Part shown: piece by piece, positions 34,245 through 43,195 of the stretch | Layout: each line of letters begins with the position of its first letter | Position numbering within the stretch: the stretch's first letter is position 1 | DNA from: JAUVUV01 sp964548275 | GTDB lineage: Bacteria; Gemmatimonadota; Glassbacteria; GWA2-58-10 | DNA: 64,000 bases | NCBI GenBank assembly: GCA_964548275.1 | Contig: CAZJQI010000017.1 | Span: forward strand, 1 to 64,000 | Direction of reading: 5' to 3' | The notes under the pieces: generated by a model | The model's input: only the letters and a program-made list of their open reading frames with translations | What the model was told of the DNA's origin: nothing | Databases searched by the model: none | Program-made: the position numbers and the translations under genes

Positions 34245-34766
34245 TTTTTTGCCTGTTTCTCTGTTTTTCTTAGCCTCCTTTTCACATCAACTGTTAATTT
34301 ATTGACCTTGCCGGTGGAATGTGGTATTAGCCTGCCTTTAATACATATTTGACAACAATCATATAGTAAAAAACTTGTCTTTTCAGGTTAATCGTCATTA
34401 GCCGCCGGCTTACCCGGAAACAATGAAAATGTTTTGTTTTCTGTAGGGGCGCGCGGCCGTGCGCCCCTACGGGTGGTTTTTACCGAAACCATGGAATAAC
34501 GCACCTTTGGTCCATTATTTAGCGTCGGTTGAGTTCAGCCTTTCGAAAAGATTCCCCCTTTGCAAAAGGGGGGGCAGGGCAGATTTCCTCCCGCATGCAT
34601 TAGTCTTAACATTTTCCTTATGCTTTGACTGGCTCCTCAATACTCTATGATGATCGTAAAATCAGTATGAGACATCGGCAAACTTGAAAATATTAGCGGC
34701 CTTCCTTAAGTTATCTAAATTGGTACAATATAAATCTTATAGTGAAAACCTGTTGAGGAGATATTG
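34245..34766. other. Long intergenic region with palindromes
   Basis: 522 bases without a supported gene. A possible promoter TTGACC (34302-34307) with TATTAG (34325-34330), 17 bases apart, lies far from the next start. The REP-like palindrome at 34443-34470 and a smaller palindrome CCCCCTT/AAGGGGG (34554-34560 with 34566-34572) are the only structures; short ORFs here look random. The ribosome site GAGGAG for the next gene ends 6 bases before 34767. Confidence 0.5.
34443..34470. repeat. REP-like palindrome (GTAG...CTAC)
   Basis: 28 bp with arms GTAGGGGCGC and GCGCCCCTAC around GCGGCCGT. It begins with GTAG, the foot tetranucleotide recognised by REP-associated Y1 transposases. Related copies are at 20841 and 54660. 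It is intergenic. Confidence 0.65.
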
Positions 34767-35732
34767 ATGGGTAAGTTGAAAGTTGTTATATCCGATTGTG
34801 ACCATGGCACGGTGGAAGTAGAAAAAGAGGTGTTCGAGCAGGCCGGTTTCGATTGGGAACTGCTCGACTGCAAAACCGAAGACGAGGTGATCGAGAACTG
34901 CGCCGGCGCAGCCGGAATCCTGAGCCAGTATGCGCCGATCAGGGCCAGGGCGATAGCCAGCCTGCCCGAGATCAAAGTACTCAGCCGCTACGGGGTGGGT
35001 GTTGACAATCTGGATGTGGAGGCAGCCGGTAGCGCAGGTGTTGCTGTGTGCAACGTTCCCGATTACTGCCAGGATGATGTCTCAACTCACGCATTTGCCC
35101 TTCTGCTCGATCTGGTGCGCAAGGTATCAAGGCTGGCCGTGGATACTGCCTCCGGCGGCTGGGATTTCCGTCTTGCCGGTTCGGTTCCGCGCACAGCAGG
35201 CAAGACTCTGGGTTTGCTGGGATTAGGCGCGATCGGCCGGATAGTGTCCCGCAAGGCGCTGGGGTTTAACATGAAAGTTCTCGCCTACGACCCCTATGTA
35301 AAATCAACCGAGATGGATGTGAGGCTGGTCGGCCTGGATGAGCTTTTGCGCGAGTCGGATTTTCTCTCCATTCATGCGCCGCTCTCCCCGGAAACCGAAA
35401 AAATTATCAACGCAGAGTCTCTCTCTAAGATGAAGGATGGCGCTTATCTGGTGAACACCAGCCGCGGCGCTCTGGTGGATGAAAAGGCTCTGGCTGATGC
35501 CCTGAAAAGGGGGAAACTGGCGGGTGCCGGCCTGGATGTGCTCACCTTGGAGCCGCCAGAAAAAGAGAACCCCCTGCTTGGGCTGGATAATATAGTTATC
35601 ACCCCACACAGCTCTTTCTTTTCGGATGAATCTTTCAACGAACTCAAGGACAAAGCGGCGAGAAACATGGTGGAGGTGCTAACCGGATCACCGGTAAGAT
35701 ACCTTCTAAACCGCGACGCCTTTAAATCTTAA
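34767..35732 (+). CDS. D-isomer 2-hydroxyacid dehydrogenase (SerA/CtBP-like)
   Basis: 321 residues from the ATG at 34767, which has GAGGAG 6 bases upstream (a TTG one codon earlier is ignored). NAD-binding GKTLGLLGLGAIGRIVSRKAL is at about 145-165. The catalytic Arg lies in NTSRGALVDEKAL, the Glu in LEPPEKENPLLGLDNI and the His in VITPHSSFF. The family is 3-phosphoglycerate dehydrogenase/C-terminal-binding-protein-like. It has no ACT regulatory tail, so it may be a D-3-phosphoglycerate, glyoxylate or other 2-oxoacid reductase. No serine-synthesis partner is adjacent. It is cytoplasmic. Confidence 0.85.
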   Translation: MGKLKVVISDCDHGTVEVEKEVFEQAGFDWELLDCKTEDEVIENCAGAAGILSQYAPIRARAIASLPEIKVLSRYGVGVDNLDVEAAGSAGVAVCNVPDYCQDDVSTHAFALLLDLVRKVSRLAVDTASGGWDFRLAGSVPRTAGKTLGLLGLGAIGRIVSRKALGFNMKVLAYDPYVKSTEMDVRLVGLDELLRESDFLSIHAPLSPETEKIINAESLSKMKDGAYLVNTSRGALVDEKALADALKRGKLAGAGLDVLTLEPPEKENPLLGLDNIVITPHSSFFSDESFNELKDKAARNMVEVLTGSPVRYLLNRDAFKS

Positions 35733-35871
35733 ACATGAAGCTAAAACTTGCATCCGGACCTGCTAACTTGACAAGATTGTAAAATTATATGATAATAATA
35801 TTGACCCCTCATTTTTTCATTTGCGTAATTCCCGGCTTCGCAATTCACCGACTCCTGCGGAACACTGATCC

Positions 35872-36120
35872 ATGACTAGCAGCGAAAATAAGCCCCGGTA
35901 CGAGTCATTATCTGAGCTCGAGCAGATCGAAGGCAATTACTACAAGATGGACCTCTTCGTTTCATCTTCCCTGGTTATTTTTACTATCGTGGTGTTTCTG
36001 GCGGAAAAGAATTTCGGCTGGACCCTTCTGCTGGGAATCCTGGCAATTCTGTTCCTGATCCGGGGAATCAGGAACTGGAAGAATAAAGACACCAGCGCAA
36101 AGTCTAAACAGCCTGAATAA
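35872..36120 (+). CDS. Small two-span membrane protein
   Basis: 82 residues, ATG with only a weak purine-rich site upstream. Two hydrophobic spans lie at about 28-44 (LFVSSSLVIFTIVVFLA) and 51-66 (TLLLGILAILFLIRGI). Acidic residues come before the first span, and a basic Lys-rich tail (KNKDTSAKSKQ) follows the second. No family recognised. It lies 45 bases before the SAM hydrolase gene, so the two may share a message. Confidence 0.6.
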   Translation: MTSSENKPRYESLSELEQIEGNYYKMDLFVSSSLVIFTIVVFLAEKNFGWTLLLGILAILFLIRGIRNWKNKDTSAKSKQPE

Positions 36121-36165
36121 GCATTTTCCTTTTGAAACGAGATCTTTTCAATCGGGTAGTCTTGC

Positions 36166-36963
36166 ATGAGCGGGGTAATCACCCTGATTACCGATTTCGG
36201 TACCAAGGAGGGTTATGTGGGAGCGATGAAAGGAGTAATCCTTTCGATTGCTCCCGAGGTTCAAATTGTCGATATTACTCACGACATCCCATTCGGCCTG
36301 GTAAGTAAGGCCTCCTTAGTTCTGGAAAGCATCCAACGATATTACCCCGCTGGGACGGTTCATCTGGTGGTTGTGGATCCGGGTGTGGGCAGCCGCAGAA
36401 GAGCTGTGGCGGTGGAAAGCGCAGGCCAGTTTTTTGTCGGGCCGGACAACGGGGTTCTCGAGCCGGCTTACCGCGCGGATAAGATTTTCAACTGCTTTGA
36501 GCTGTCAGATCCGAAATATCATCTCCAGCCTGTGAGTTTTACCTTTCACGGCCGGGATATATTCGCCCCTGCAGCAGCTTATCTGGCCCGCGGTGTAAAG
36601 TTAGAAAAGCTGGGCAAGCAGGTGCAGAATCCGGTCAGGCTGGCAAGCGGCCGGAAAAAGATTATCAGTAATGAACGGCTGATCGGCAGGGTGATATACG
36701 CCGACCGTTTCGGCAACCTGATTACCGATATCACCGCCCAGGAACTTGAACTGCTGAGCCGGGATAAGTCCCGCCTGGGGGTTTCAATCTGCGGCAAACG
36801 GATCGAAGGGATTTCTGATTACTACTCGCAAGGCGCCCAGGGAAAACTGATCGCCCTTGTCGGCAGCACGGGCAGGCTGGAGGTGGCAAGTACCATGGAC
36901 AGCGCTTTCGATCACCTCGGGCCACTGGCTGAGGACGCCGAAGTAACAATTTTCAAAATATGA
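36166..36963 (+). CDS. SAM hydrolase / SAM hydroxide adenosyltransferase (DUF62)
   Basis: 265 residues, ATG. Motifs of the SAM-hydrolase/fluorinase fold are complete: ITLITDFGTKEGYVGAMKGVI, VDITHDIPFG, LVVVDPGVGSRRRAVAVE, VGPDNGVLEPAY and FHGRDIFAPAAAYLARG. Characterised bacterial members hydrolyse S-adenosylmethionine to adenosine and methionine; the halide-using members have an additional loop that is not obvious here. It is cytoplasmic, about 315 bases before the radical SAM gene. A link to SAM salvage is plausible but unproven. Confidence 0.88.
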   Translation: MSGVITLITDFGTKEGYVGAMKGVILSIAPEVQIVDITHDIPFGLVSKASLVLESIQRYYPAGTVHLVVVDPGVGSRRRAVAVESAGQFFVGPDNGVLEPAYRADKIFNCFELSDPKYHLQPVSFTFHGRDIFAPAAAYLARGVKLEKLGKQVQNPVRLASGRKKIISNERLIGRVIYADRFGNLITDITAQELELLSRDKSRLGVSICGKRIEGISDYYSQGAQGKLIALVGSTGRLEVASTMDSAFDHLGPLAEDAEVTIFKI

Positions 36964-37277
36964 AGTTAACCTAAAATATATTGACAGACAAAATATTTAT
37001 TTTATCTTAGTAATTCTCTATTCGTTTTTAAATCGCTTGAATTCGGGCAATTCCAGGCCCGCTTTGACAATTTAAAAAAACTCTGTCCTGTTTGAAGTCG
37101 ATCGACTATTCCAGGGCGGATAAGTTTCAACTGTTCCTCTTTCCGCCGGGCGTGCAGGTTTCCGGCAAAAGGGCAACTCTGGCGGACAATCGCCATGTCT
37201 GAAGAATCTTCCTGCCAGCACTGCTGGCTTTCTTGCCAGGCTTAATACGGAATGAATGACGGAGGTATGGATCAATA
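36964..37277. other. Intergenic region upstream of the radical SAM gene
   Basis: 314 bases. It holds the promoter at 36981-37008 and, at 37261, GGAGGT followed by the mini-frame ATG GAT CAA TAA, whose stop overlaps the real start (TAATG at 37276-37280). That allows stop-start coupling. Nothing else recognisable. Confidence 0.45.
36981..37008 (+). promoter_or_regulatory. Sigma70-type promoter for the radical SAM gene
   Basis: TTGACA (36981-36986) and TATCTT (37003-37008), 16 bases apart, in an AT-rich stretch just after the SAM hydrolase stop. The leader to the start at 37278 would be about 265 bases long. Confidence 0.45.
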
Positions 37278-38882
37278 ATGGCTACTCAAGCGAAAAGAAT
37301 AGAAAGTCGGCCGATAGACACTAATTACAGCGGCAGGCCGATAAACAATATTACCAAAGGCCTTCCCAAACACGTGGAGTCGATCTGCCCTGAACCGGAC
37401 TGCGGCAGGATAATCACGGCTCACATGTTCGAGGAGCACGGCAAGGTCTATATGGAGAAGACCTGCCCTGAGCATGGCTACTTCAAGGACCTTTACTGGT
37501 CTGATGTTGAGCTATACCTCAAGACAGAGCAACGGGAGTTCGGAGACGGCAAGGGGCTGATGAATCCGAACACTCAGTACAAAAGCTGCCCGAGTGACTG
37601 CGGCCTTTGTGACAACCATCTCAGCCATACCGCGCTAGGCAACATCGACCTGACCAACCGCTGCAACCTCAACTGCCCGATCTGCTTTGCCAACTCCAAC
37701 AGCACCGGCAGAGTTTACGAGCCGAGCAAGGAAGAAGTGATAAACATGCTGAATCTCTATCGCGCAGAGCAGCCGGTATACGGGCGCATGATCCAGTACT
37801 CCGGGGGTGAGCCAACCCTTCACCCGGAGTTTTTCGAGATTATCGCAGAAACTAAAGCCATGGGCTTCAGCCATATCCAGGTCGCCTCCAACGGGTTGAA
37901 ATTTGCCAACCAGGAATTCACCGACCGGGCTGCTGAGGCCGGGCTTCACACAATCTACCTTCAGTTTGACGGCGTAGATGACGAAGTGTACATAAAAACC
38001 CGCGGCAGGCCCCTGGTGGAAATCAAGGAAAAAGTGATCGAGGCGGTGCGCAAATCCGGGATGAAAATCGTGTACGTGCCGACAATAGTCAACGGTATCA
38101 ATGACCACCAGGTAGGCCCGATCTTAGAACACGCCCTGGCTAATATCGATGTACTCAGCGGGATCAGCTACCAGCCCGTTTCTCTGGTGGGGCGGATCAG
38201 CACTGAAGAGAGAGAAAAACTCCGTTACACCCTGCCAGATCTTGCCCATGGTATCGAAGAGCAAACCGGTATCATCAGTAAGGAGGAATGGTACCCCCTT
38301 AGCTTTGTAACCCCGATCTCCAAGATTATCAGCGCCCTGCGCGGGGAGGAAACCGTCTATATCTCCTGCCACCCGCACTGTTCGCTTGGTACCTACCTGT
38401 TTATCGAACACGAGACAAACAGGCCGGTACCGATTACGCGGTTTGTGGATGTGGACGGGATGTTCTTGGAGCTGGAAAGGCTGGCGGCCAAGACAAAAGC
38501 AAGCCGCTTCAAGCGCTTTGCCCAGATGAACGCCTTTTACAAACTTCAGAAGTTTTTCAACAAGGATAAAGCACCCAAGGGGCTGGATTTCACGAAATTT
38601 CTGCAGACCCTGGACGGATTTTTCGACAAGGATGCAGGGCGAGGCGAAAAAGACGGCACTTACACGAACAAGACCCTGCTGGTGGCCGGGATGCATTTCA
38701 TGGACAATTACAACTACGATCTTGAACGAGTCCGGCGCTGTGTTATTCATTACGCCACCCCGACGAACAGAATCATTCCTTTCTGCGCTTACAACGGCGG
38801 CCTATGTCACCGCACGAATATTGAGGCAAAGTATTCTGTATCTCTGGATGAATACAAGAAACACAGGAATCAACAGGCCTGA
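37278..38882 (+). CDS. Radical SAM protein, COG1964 (MJ0619/Tes-like)
   Basis: 534 residues, ATG with GGAGGT 11 bases upstream. The N-terminal 115 residues carry a cysteine-rich, rubredoxin-like part (C37, C42, C63, then C104, C108, C111; YMEKTCPEHGYFKDLYW). The radical SAM cluster is C129-x3-C133-x2-C136 (NRCNLNCPICFANSN), and SAM binding is SGGEPTLHP. The C-terminus has IPFCAYNGGLCHR. This layout is that of COG1964, whose archaeal members MJ0619/Tes join lipid chains to make membrane-spanning tetraethers. Bacterial members may join or modify lipid alkyl chains, but this is inferred. Monocistronic with its own promoter and terminator. Confidence 0.78.
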   Translation: MATQAKRIESRPIDTNYSGRPINNITKGLPKHVESICPEPDCGRIITAHMFEEHGKVYMEKTCPEHGYFKDLYWSDVELYLKTEQREFGDGKGLMNPNTQYKSCPSDCGLCDNHLSHTALGNIDLTNRCNLNCPICFANSNSTGRVYEPSKEEVINMLNLYRAEQPVYGRMIQYSGGEPTLHPEFFEIIAETKAMGFSHIQVASNGLKFANQEFTDRAAEAGLHTIYLQFDGVDDEVYIKTRGRPLVEIKEKVIEAVRKSGMKIVYVPTIVNGINDHQVGPILEHALANIDVLSGISYQPVSLVGRISTEEREKLRYTLPDLAHGIEEQTGIISKEEWYPLSFVTPISKIISALRGEETVYISCHPHCSLGTYLFIEHETNRPVPITRFVDVDGMFLELERLAAKTKASRFKRFAQMNAFYKLQKFFNKDKAPKGLDFTKFLQTLDGFFDKDAGRGEKDGTYTNKTLLVAGMHFMDNYNYDLERVRRCVIHYATPTNRIIPFCAYNGGLCHRTNIEAKYSVSLDEYKKHRNQQA

Positions 38883-38915
38883 GTTTCAGGATCGCGATTT
38901 ATCGAGTAGTTTCAT

Positions 38916-38944
38916 AGCGGAGATACCTGCCTATATCCGCTTTT
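38916..38944 (+). terminator. Terminator after the radical SAM gene
   Basis: AGCGGA (38916-38921) pairs with TCCGCT (38936-38941), with three more pairs after one mismatch (ATA/TAT). It ends in four T. A modest intrinsic terminator 34 bases after the stop. Confidence 0.45.
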
Positions 38945-38995
38945 GATATATGCGGTGACAGAAAATACTTTTTAACGGAAAGCGAGTGAGACGAT

Positions 38996-39982
38996 TTGTG
39001 GGAGGCCGTTAAAAGGGCCATTCAACAGAACACGAATTTTATTCTCTGCACCCATCGTGATCCTGATGCAGACGGCATAGGAAGTGAGCTTGCGCTCTAC
39101 ACGGCGCTGGTTCAGATGGGCAAGAGGGCGGTTATCCTGAACCCGGACAGCCTTCCCCCGATCCTTCAGTTCATGGATCCGGAAGGGTTGATCAGGGGTT
39201 TCGACAGCATGAGCCTGGAGGATTCAAGGCGGCTGCTGGAGGAGGCCGAGGTGATATTTTTTCTCGACTCGGGAGTCTGGAACAGGCTTCAGCCGATGAC
39301 CGAAGAGGTCGCTGCCCGGGCCGGGAAACTGCTCTGTATCGACCATCATCCTGCGGATAAACTTCTGACCGAAGGCTCTGTGGTCGATGAAAAGGCAAGC
39401 TCCACAGGAGAACTGATCTACGAATTGCTTGCAGAGCTGGGCCATCCTCTGGACAAACGGATCGCTTACTGGCTTTACTGCGCGATAGTGAAAGACACGG
39501 GCTCTTTCCGTTTCGAGAACACGAACACAAAAGTTTTCAAACTGGCAAGCGAGCTTACCCGTTACGGGGTGGCTCCACACGAGGTTTACGACCGGCTTTT
39601 CGAGCGCGACTCGATCAGCGGCGTAGTCTGTCTGGGCAAGGTACTGGATACTTTGCGCTTTGCATACGACAACCGGCTGGCCTACATTCACTTAACCAGG
39701 CAGATGCTGGAGGAGACAGGCTCATCGGTGGAGGGGACCGACAATTTTATTAACGTTATCCGCTCGATCGACCCGGTTCAGGCCTGCTTTTTTTTCCGGG
39801 AACTGGGCAACGACAAAATCAAGATCAGTTTCAGGAGCAAGACCAAAGAGATAGATATCAACTTGCTTGCTGAGAAATTCGGCGGTGGCGGGCACAAGAG
39901 GGCCTCAGGGGCTCTCGTGGAAGGTAATCTCGAAGAAGTTATCGACAAAGTCGTCGCGGCGGCGGCTGAGTGTTTCAATTGA
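38996..39982 (+). CDS. NrnA-like DHH phosphoesterase (nanoRNase / pAp phosphatase)
   Basis: 328 residues starting at TTG. DHH-domain motifs are intact: THRDPDADGIGSELAL (about 17-32), VIFFLDSG, CIDHHPADK and the DHHA1 motif FGGGGHKRASGA near residue 302. Members degrade 2-5-nt RNAs and can dephosphorylate 3'-phosphoadenosine 5'-phosphate, using Mn2+ at the DHH site. It is cytoplasmic. It lies 111 bases before the activase gene, same strand, and may be co-transcribed with it, though the two functions have no known link. Confidence 0.85.
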   Translation: MWEAVKRAIQQNTNFILCTHRDPDADGIGSELALYTALVQMGKRAVILNPDSLPPILQFMDPEGLIRGFDSMSLEDSRRLLEEAEVIFFLDSGVWNRLQPMTEEVAARAGKLLCIDHHPADKLLTEGSVVDEKASSTGELIYELLAELGHPLDKRIAYWLYCAIVKDTGSFRFENTNTKVFKLASELTRYGVAPHEVYDRLFERDSISGVVCLGKVLDTLRFAYDNRLAYIHLTRQMLEETGSSVEGTDNFINVIRSIDPVQACFFFRELGNDKIKISFRSKTKEIDINLLAEKFGGGGHKRASGALVEGNLEEVIDKVVAAAAECFN

Positions 39983-40093
39983 GCACAGTGGGAACCGGTT
40001 TATCCGCAAACTGCAGCTTCCTTGGGTGCCAGGGGAAAGCAGGCGAGTCGTTTCCCTGGCAGCGGTAGCCGCAAAGAGCTGGAACGCAGACTT

Positions 40094-43000
40094 ATGGCTA
40101 TTCATATAGGAATCGATCTGGGATCAGTAAGCGTCAAGGCGGCGCTCTATTCTTCCGAGAGGAGCGATACTCCGTTTTTCGAGAAGATTTCGGCAAACCC
40201 GACTTTTCAAACAGTCAAGCGCCTGAAACATCCAGCCACAGGAGCTGAGTGCTGGCTGGCGGTCACCAAGTACGCCCGGATTGCCGGCAACCCGATAAAG
40301 CAGGCCAGATCCCTTTTGAAAGAACTGGTCTGTTTGATCGACCGGGCGGCCCTGGGTGAGATCACCGCCACAGGCAGCGGTGCCGCCCTGCTCAAATACG
40401 AGTTTGGGGTTACCACCCAGAATGAATTTGCCGTCCTGGCCAAGGCAGTAGACCTGCTTCTGCCAGAAGTGCGGACACTGTTTGAGATGGGCGGGGAAAA
40501 CTCGAAGTATCTCCTTTTCGAGCGTGATAAATCAAGCGGCCACCTTGGTATTGCAGATTATTCGACCAATGGGGACTGCGCGGCCGGAACCGGCGCTTTT
40601 CTCGACCAGCAGGCCGGCCGCCTGCGGTTTAAGGTCGAGGAGATCGGCAAGATTGTCAGCCGCACCGAACGGGCCCCCAAGATTGCCGGACGCTGCTCTG
40701 TTTTCGCCAAGAGCGACATGATCCATGCCCAGCAGAAGGGATTCACCCCGGAGGAAATTCTCAAAGGGCTCTGCGAAGCAGTGGCCAGAAATTTCAAGAG
40801 CGCAATCATCAAGGGCAAAAAAGTTCTGCCGAATGTGACATTCGCCGGAGGTGTGGCCGCAAACAAGGGAGTGGTTCAGGCGGTCGAGACCGTTTTCGGC
40901 TGGGAACCCGGAACCCTGGTGATCAGCGAGGAGCATGCCGCACTGGGCGCGATCGGCGCGGCAATCCTGGCCGAGGAAACATTCCGTAAAAATGGTGAAC
41001 GCTCCGGTTCATTCAGCCTTGAGGGATTGCATTCCGAAACCAGGAAATTCCCCAACTCGCCACCACTGACAATGGAAAACGTGGTGCTGCTGCGCGAAAG
41101 GATGGTCGTGATACCTCCGGAGGAAATTCTCGAGGAGCGCGAGGTTTACCTCGGCATTGATATCGGCTCGGTAAGCACCAACCTGGCGCTGATAGACTCA
41201 GAATGCAATGTGCTGAAAGAAATATACCTTCCCACCGATGCCCGTCCGATAGAGGCAACAAGCCGGGGCTTGCGTGAGATAGAGCGCGACCTCGGCGACA
41301 GGATTCATGTTTGTGGTGTCGGCACCACGGGTTCAGGCCGCGAACTGATCGGTGAGCTTGTGGGCGCCGATACGATCAACGATGAAATCACCGCGCACAA
41401 AACAGGCGCCACGTTTATCGACCGCAATATCCTCGACCTGGGCGTGGACACGATTTTCGAGGTCGGCGGCCAGGATTCCAAATATATCAGCCTCGAGCAG
41501 GGGATCGTGGTGGATTTCACCATGAACGATGCCTGTGCAGCAGGCACCGGGAGTTTTCTCGAGGAGCGCGCCAGGGAACTCGGGGTCAGGATCAAGGACG
41601 AGTTCGCAAGAATCGCTCTCTCCAGCCAGCAACCGATAAAGCTCGGCGAGCGCTGTACGGTTTTCATGGAGCGCGACGTAAACAGCTACCTTCAGCGCGG
41701 CGCAGCCCTGGAAAAAATCGTGGCCGGACTGGCCTACTCTGTTGCCACCAATTATATCAACCGTGTGGTGCGTGGCCGCAAGATCGGCGATGTTATATTT
41801 TTCCAGGGAGGTACCGCCTACAACGATGCAGTGGCCGCGGCTTTCGCCTCAATCCTTGGCAAACGGATAATCGTGCCGCCGTTCAACGGGGTGATGGGTG
41901 CACTGGGAGTGGCTCTTCTGGCCAGAGAAAAGATGCTCAACAACAAGGATCTCTCCAAGTTCCGCGGTTTCGATCTAGATAAGATCGACTACAAGATCCG
42001 CGAATTCACCTGTAATGGTTGCACCAACTATTGCCAGATTCAGGAGTTCACGGTTGACGGCGAGCGGACTTACTGGGGAGACAAGTGTTCGGAGCGCTAC
42101 CGCAAGGCGGCCAAGAGCGACCGTCAGCCGGTAATCGAGAACCTGATCGAGTTCCGCCACAAAAGTCTTCTTGCCGACTACGACCCGGAGGCGGGCAGCG
42201 GCCCGGTGGTAGGCCTGCCGTTCTGCATGTCGATGTACGAGTGGGCACCGTTCTGGTTCAGGCTTTTCCGGAAACTCGAGATCAAGGTGCTTCTTTCCGA
42301 GCCCACCACCAATCAGATAGTCAACATTGGCCTGGAGTCTATGGTCAGCGAACCCTGTTTCCCAATCCAGGTGGCCCACGGGCATATCCGCTGGCTGATC
42401 GATAAGGGTGTGGATTACCTTTTTGTCCCTAACAATATCGCAGCGCCGGGGAAAGAAATAGACAGGCCATCTTACTATTGCCCCTGGAACCAGACATTGC
42501 CATTCGTTGTGTCGACTGCTCCGGTAATCTCTGATCACGCGAAAAAGATAATCAAGCCCATGCTCTGGTTCAACCACGGTACCAAAGCGGTTGCCAAAGC
42601 GATCCGGGATTCGCTGAATGCGGTGGGAATCAACAAAAGCGCCAGGGCAGTGGAACAGGCCACTATGGATGCATTCAACGCCCAGGAGGATTTCCGCAAG
42701 AACCTGATCGATGCCGGCGCCCGTGCCCTGGCTGTGCTCGCGAGCCACCATGAGCACGGTATTCTTCTGCTCGGCCGGCCCTACAATATCTATGACAAGG
42801 GAATCAACCTCGACCTGGCTACAAAGCTGCGCAATTTATACGGGGCCAATGTGATCGGGCTGGATTTTCTCAAGCTTGAAGGTTACGAGATAGAACATTT
42901 ACACGACAACATGTTCTGGGACTATGGGAAAACAATCCTGGCAGCGGCTTTGTTTGTGAAAAACAAGCCCACGCTGCATATCATCTATGTGACCAATTTC

Positions 43001-43195
43001 AAATGCGGCCCGGATTCGTACATCAGGCACTTTATCACGGAAGCATCCGGGAAGCCGTACCTTACGCTGCAATTCGACGGGCACAACAACGATGCCGGCA
43101 TGCTGACTCGTTGTGAGGCCTATCTGGATAGTAAAGGAGTTTTGAGAAGATGGGGGACAACAGAGCAGGAAATGGCGGAAGCAAGCAATCTTTAA
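40094..43195 (+). CDS. Double-ATPase acyl-CoA dehydratase activase-like protein (BadF/HgdC type)
   Basis: 1033 residues from the ATG at 40094, where the fold begins (AIHIGIDLGSVSVKAALYS); no strong ribosome site. It has two BadF/BadG-type ASKHA ATPase domains: residues 1-330 (with NGDCAAGTGAFLDQQ) and about 350-610 (YLGIDIGSVSTNLALI, NDACAAGTGSFLEERARELG). A cysteine motif CNGCTNYC follows near 640, then a DUF2229-like domain (GLPFCMSMYEWAPFWFRLF, VSEPCFPIQVAHGHIRWL). In 2-hydroxyacyl-CoA dehydratases the activase uses ATP to inject one electron into the dehydratase's iron-sulfur cluster; this fused type belongs with double-cubane-cluster proteins. Its substrate is unknown. It overlaps the next gene by 46 bases. 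Confidence 0.82.
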   Translation: MAIHIGIDLGSVSVKAALYSSERSDTPFFEKISANPTFQTVKRLKHPATGAECWLAVTKYARIAGNPIKQARSLLKELVCLIDRAALGEITATGSGAALLKYEFGVTTQNEFAVLAKAVDLLLPEVRTLFEMGGENSKYLLFERDKSSGHLGIADYSTNGDCAAGTGAFLDQQAGRLRFKVEEIGKIVSRTERAPKIAGRCSVFAKSDMIHAQQKGFTPEEILKGLCEAVARNFKSAIIKGKKVLPNVTFAGGVAANKGVVQAVETVFGWEPGTLVISEEHAALGAIGAAILAEETFRKNGERSGSFSLEGLHSETRKFPNSPPLTMENVVLLRERMVVIPPEEILEEREVYLGIDIGSVSTNLALIDSECNVLKEIYLPTDARPIEATSRGLREIERDLGDRIHVCGVGTTGSGRELIGELVGADTINDEITAHKTGATFIDRNILDLGVDTIFEVGGQDSKYISLEQGIVVDFTMNDACAAGTGSFLEERARELGVRIKDEFARIALSSQQPIKLGERCTVFMERDVNSYLQRGAALEKIVAGLAYSVATNYINRVVRGRKIGDVIFFQGGTAYNDAVAAAFASILGKRIIVPPFNGVMGALGVALLAREKMLNNKDLSKFRGFDLDKIDYKIREFTCNGCTNYCQIQEFTVDGERTYWGDKCSERYRKAAKSDRQPVIENLIEFRHKSLLADYDPEAGSGPVVGLPFCMSMYEWAPFWFRLFRKLEIKVLLSEPTTNQIVNIGLESMVSEPCFPIQVAHGHIRWLIDKGVDYLFVPNNIAAPGKEIDRPSYYCPWNQTLPFVVSTAPVISDHAKKIIKPMLWFNHGTKAVAKAIRDSLNAVGINKSARAVEQATMDAFNAQEDFRKNLIDAGARALAVLASHHEHGILLLGRPYNIYDKGINLDLATKLRNLYGANVIGLDFLKLEGYEIEHLHDNMFWDYGKTILAAALFVKNKPTLHIIYVTNFKCGPDSYIRHFITEASGKPYLTLQFDGHNNDAGMLTRCEAYLDSKGVLRRWGTTEQEMAEASNL

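Noticed and set aside
34459..34650. 63-codon frame in the intergenic region after the protease gene
   Set aside because: It lies across the REP-like palindrome and the CCCCCTT/AAGGGGG repeat, and its composition is repeat-driven.
40022..40093. 24-codon upstream extension of the activase
   Set aside because: The ATPase fold begins exactly at the ATG at 40094, and the upstream Arg/Ser/Gly-rich segment has no counterpart in the family.
41975..42757. 260-codon minus-strand frame inside the activase gene
   Set aside because: The activase motifs cover the same region in the plus frame; the antisense product has no family features.
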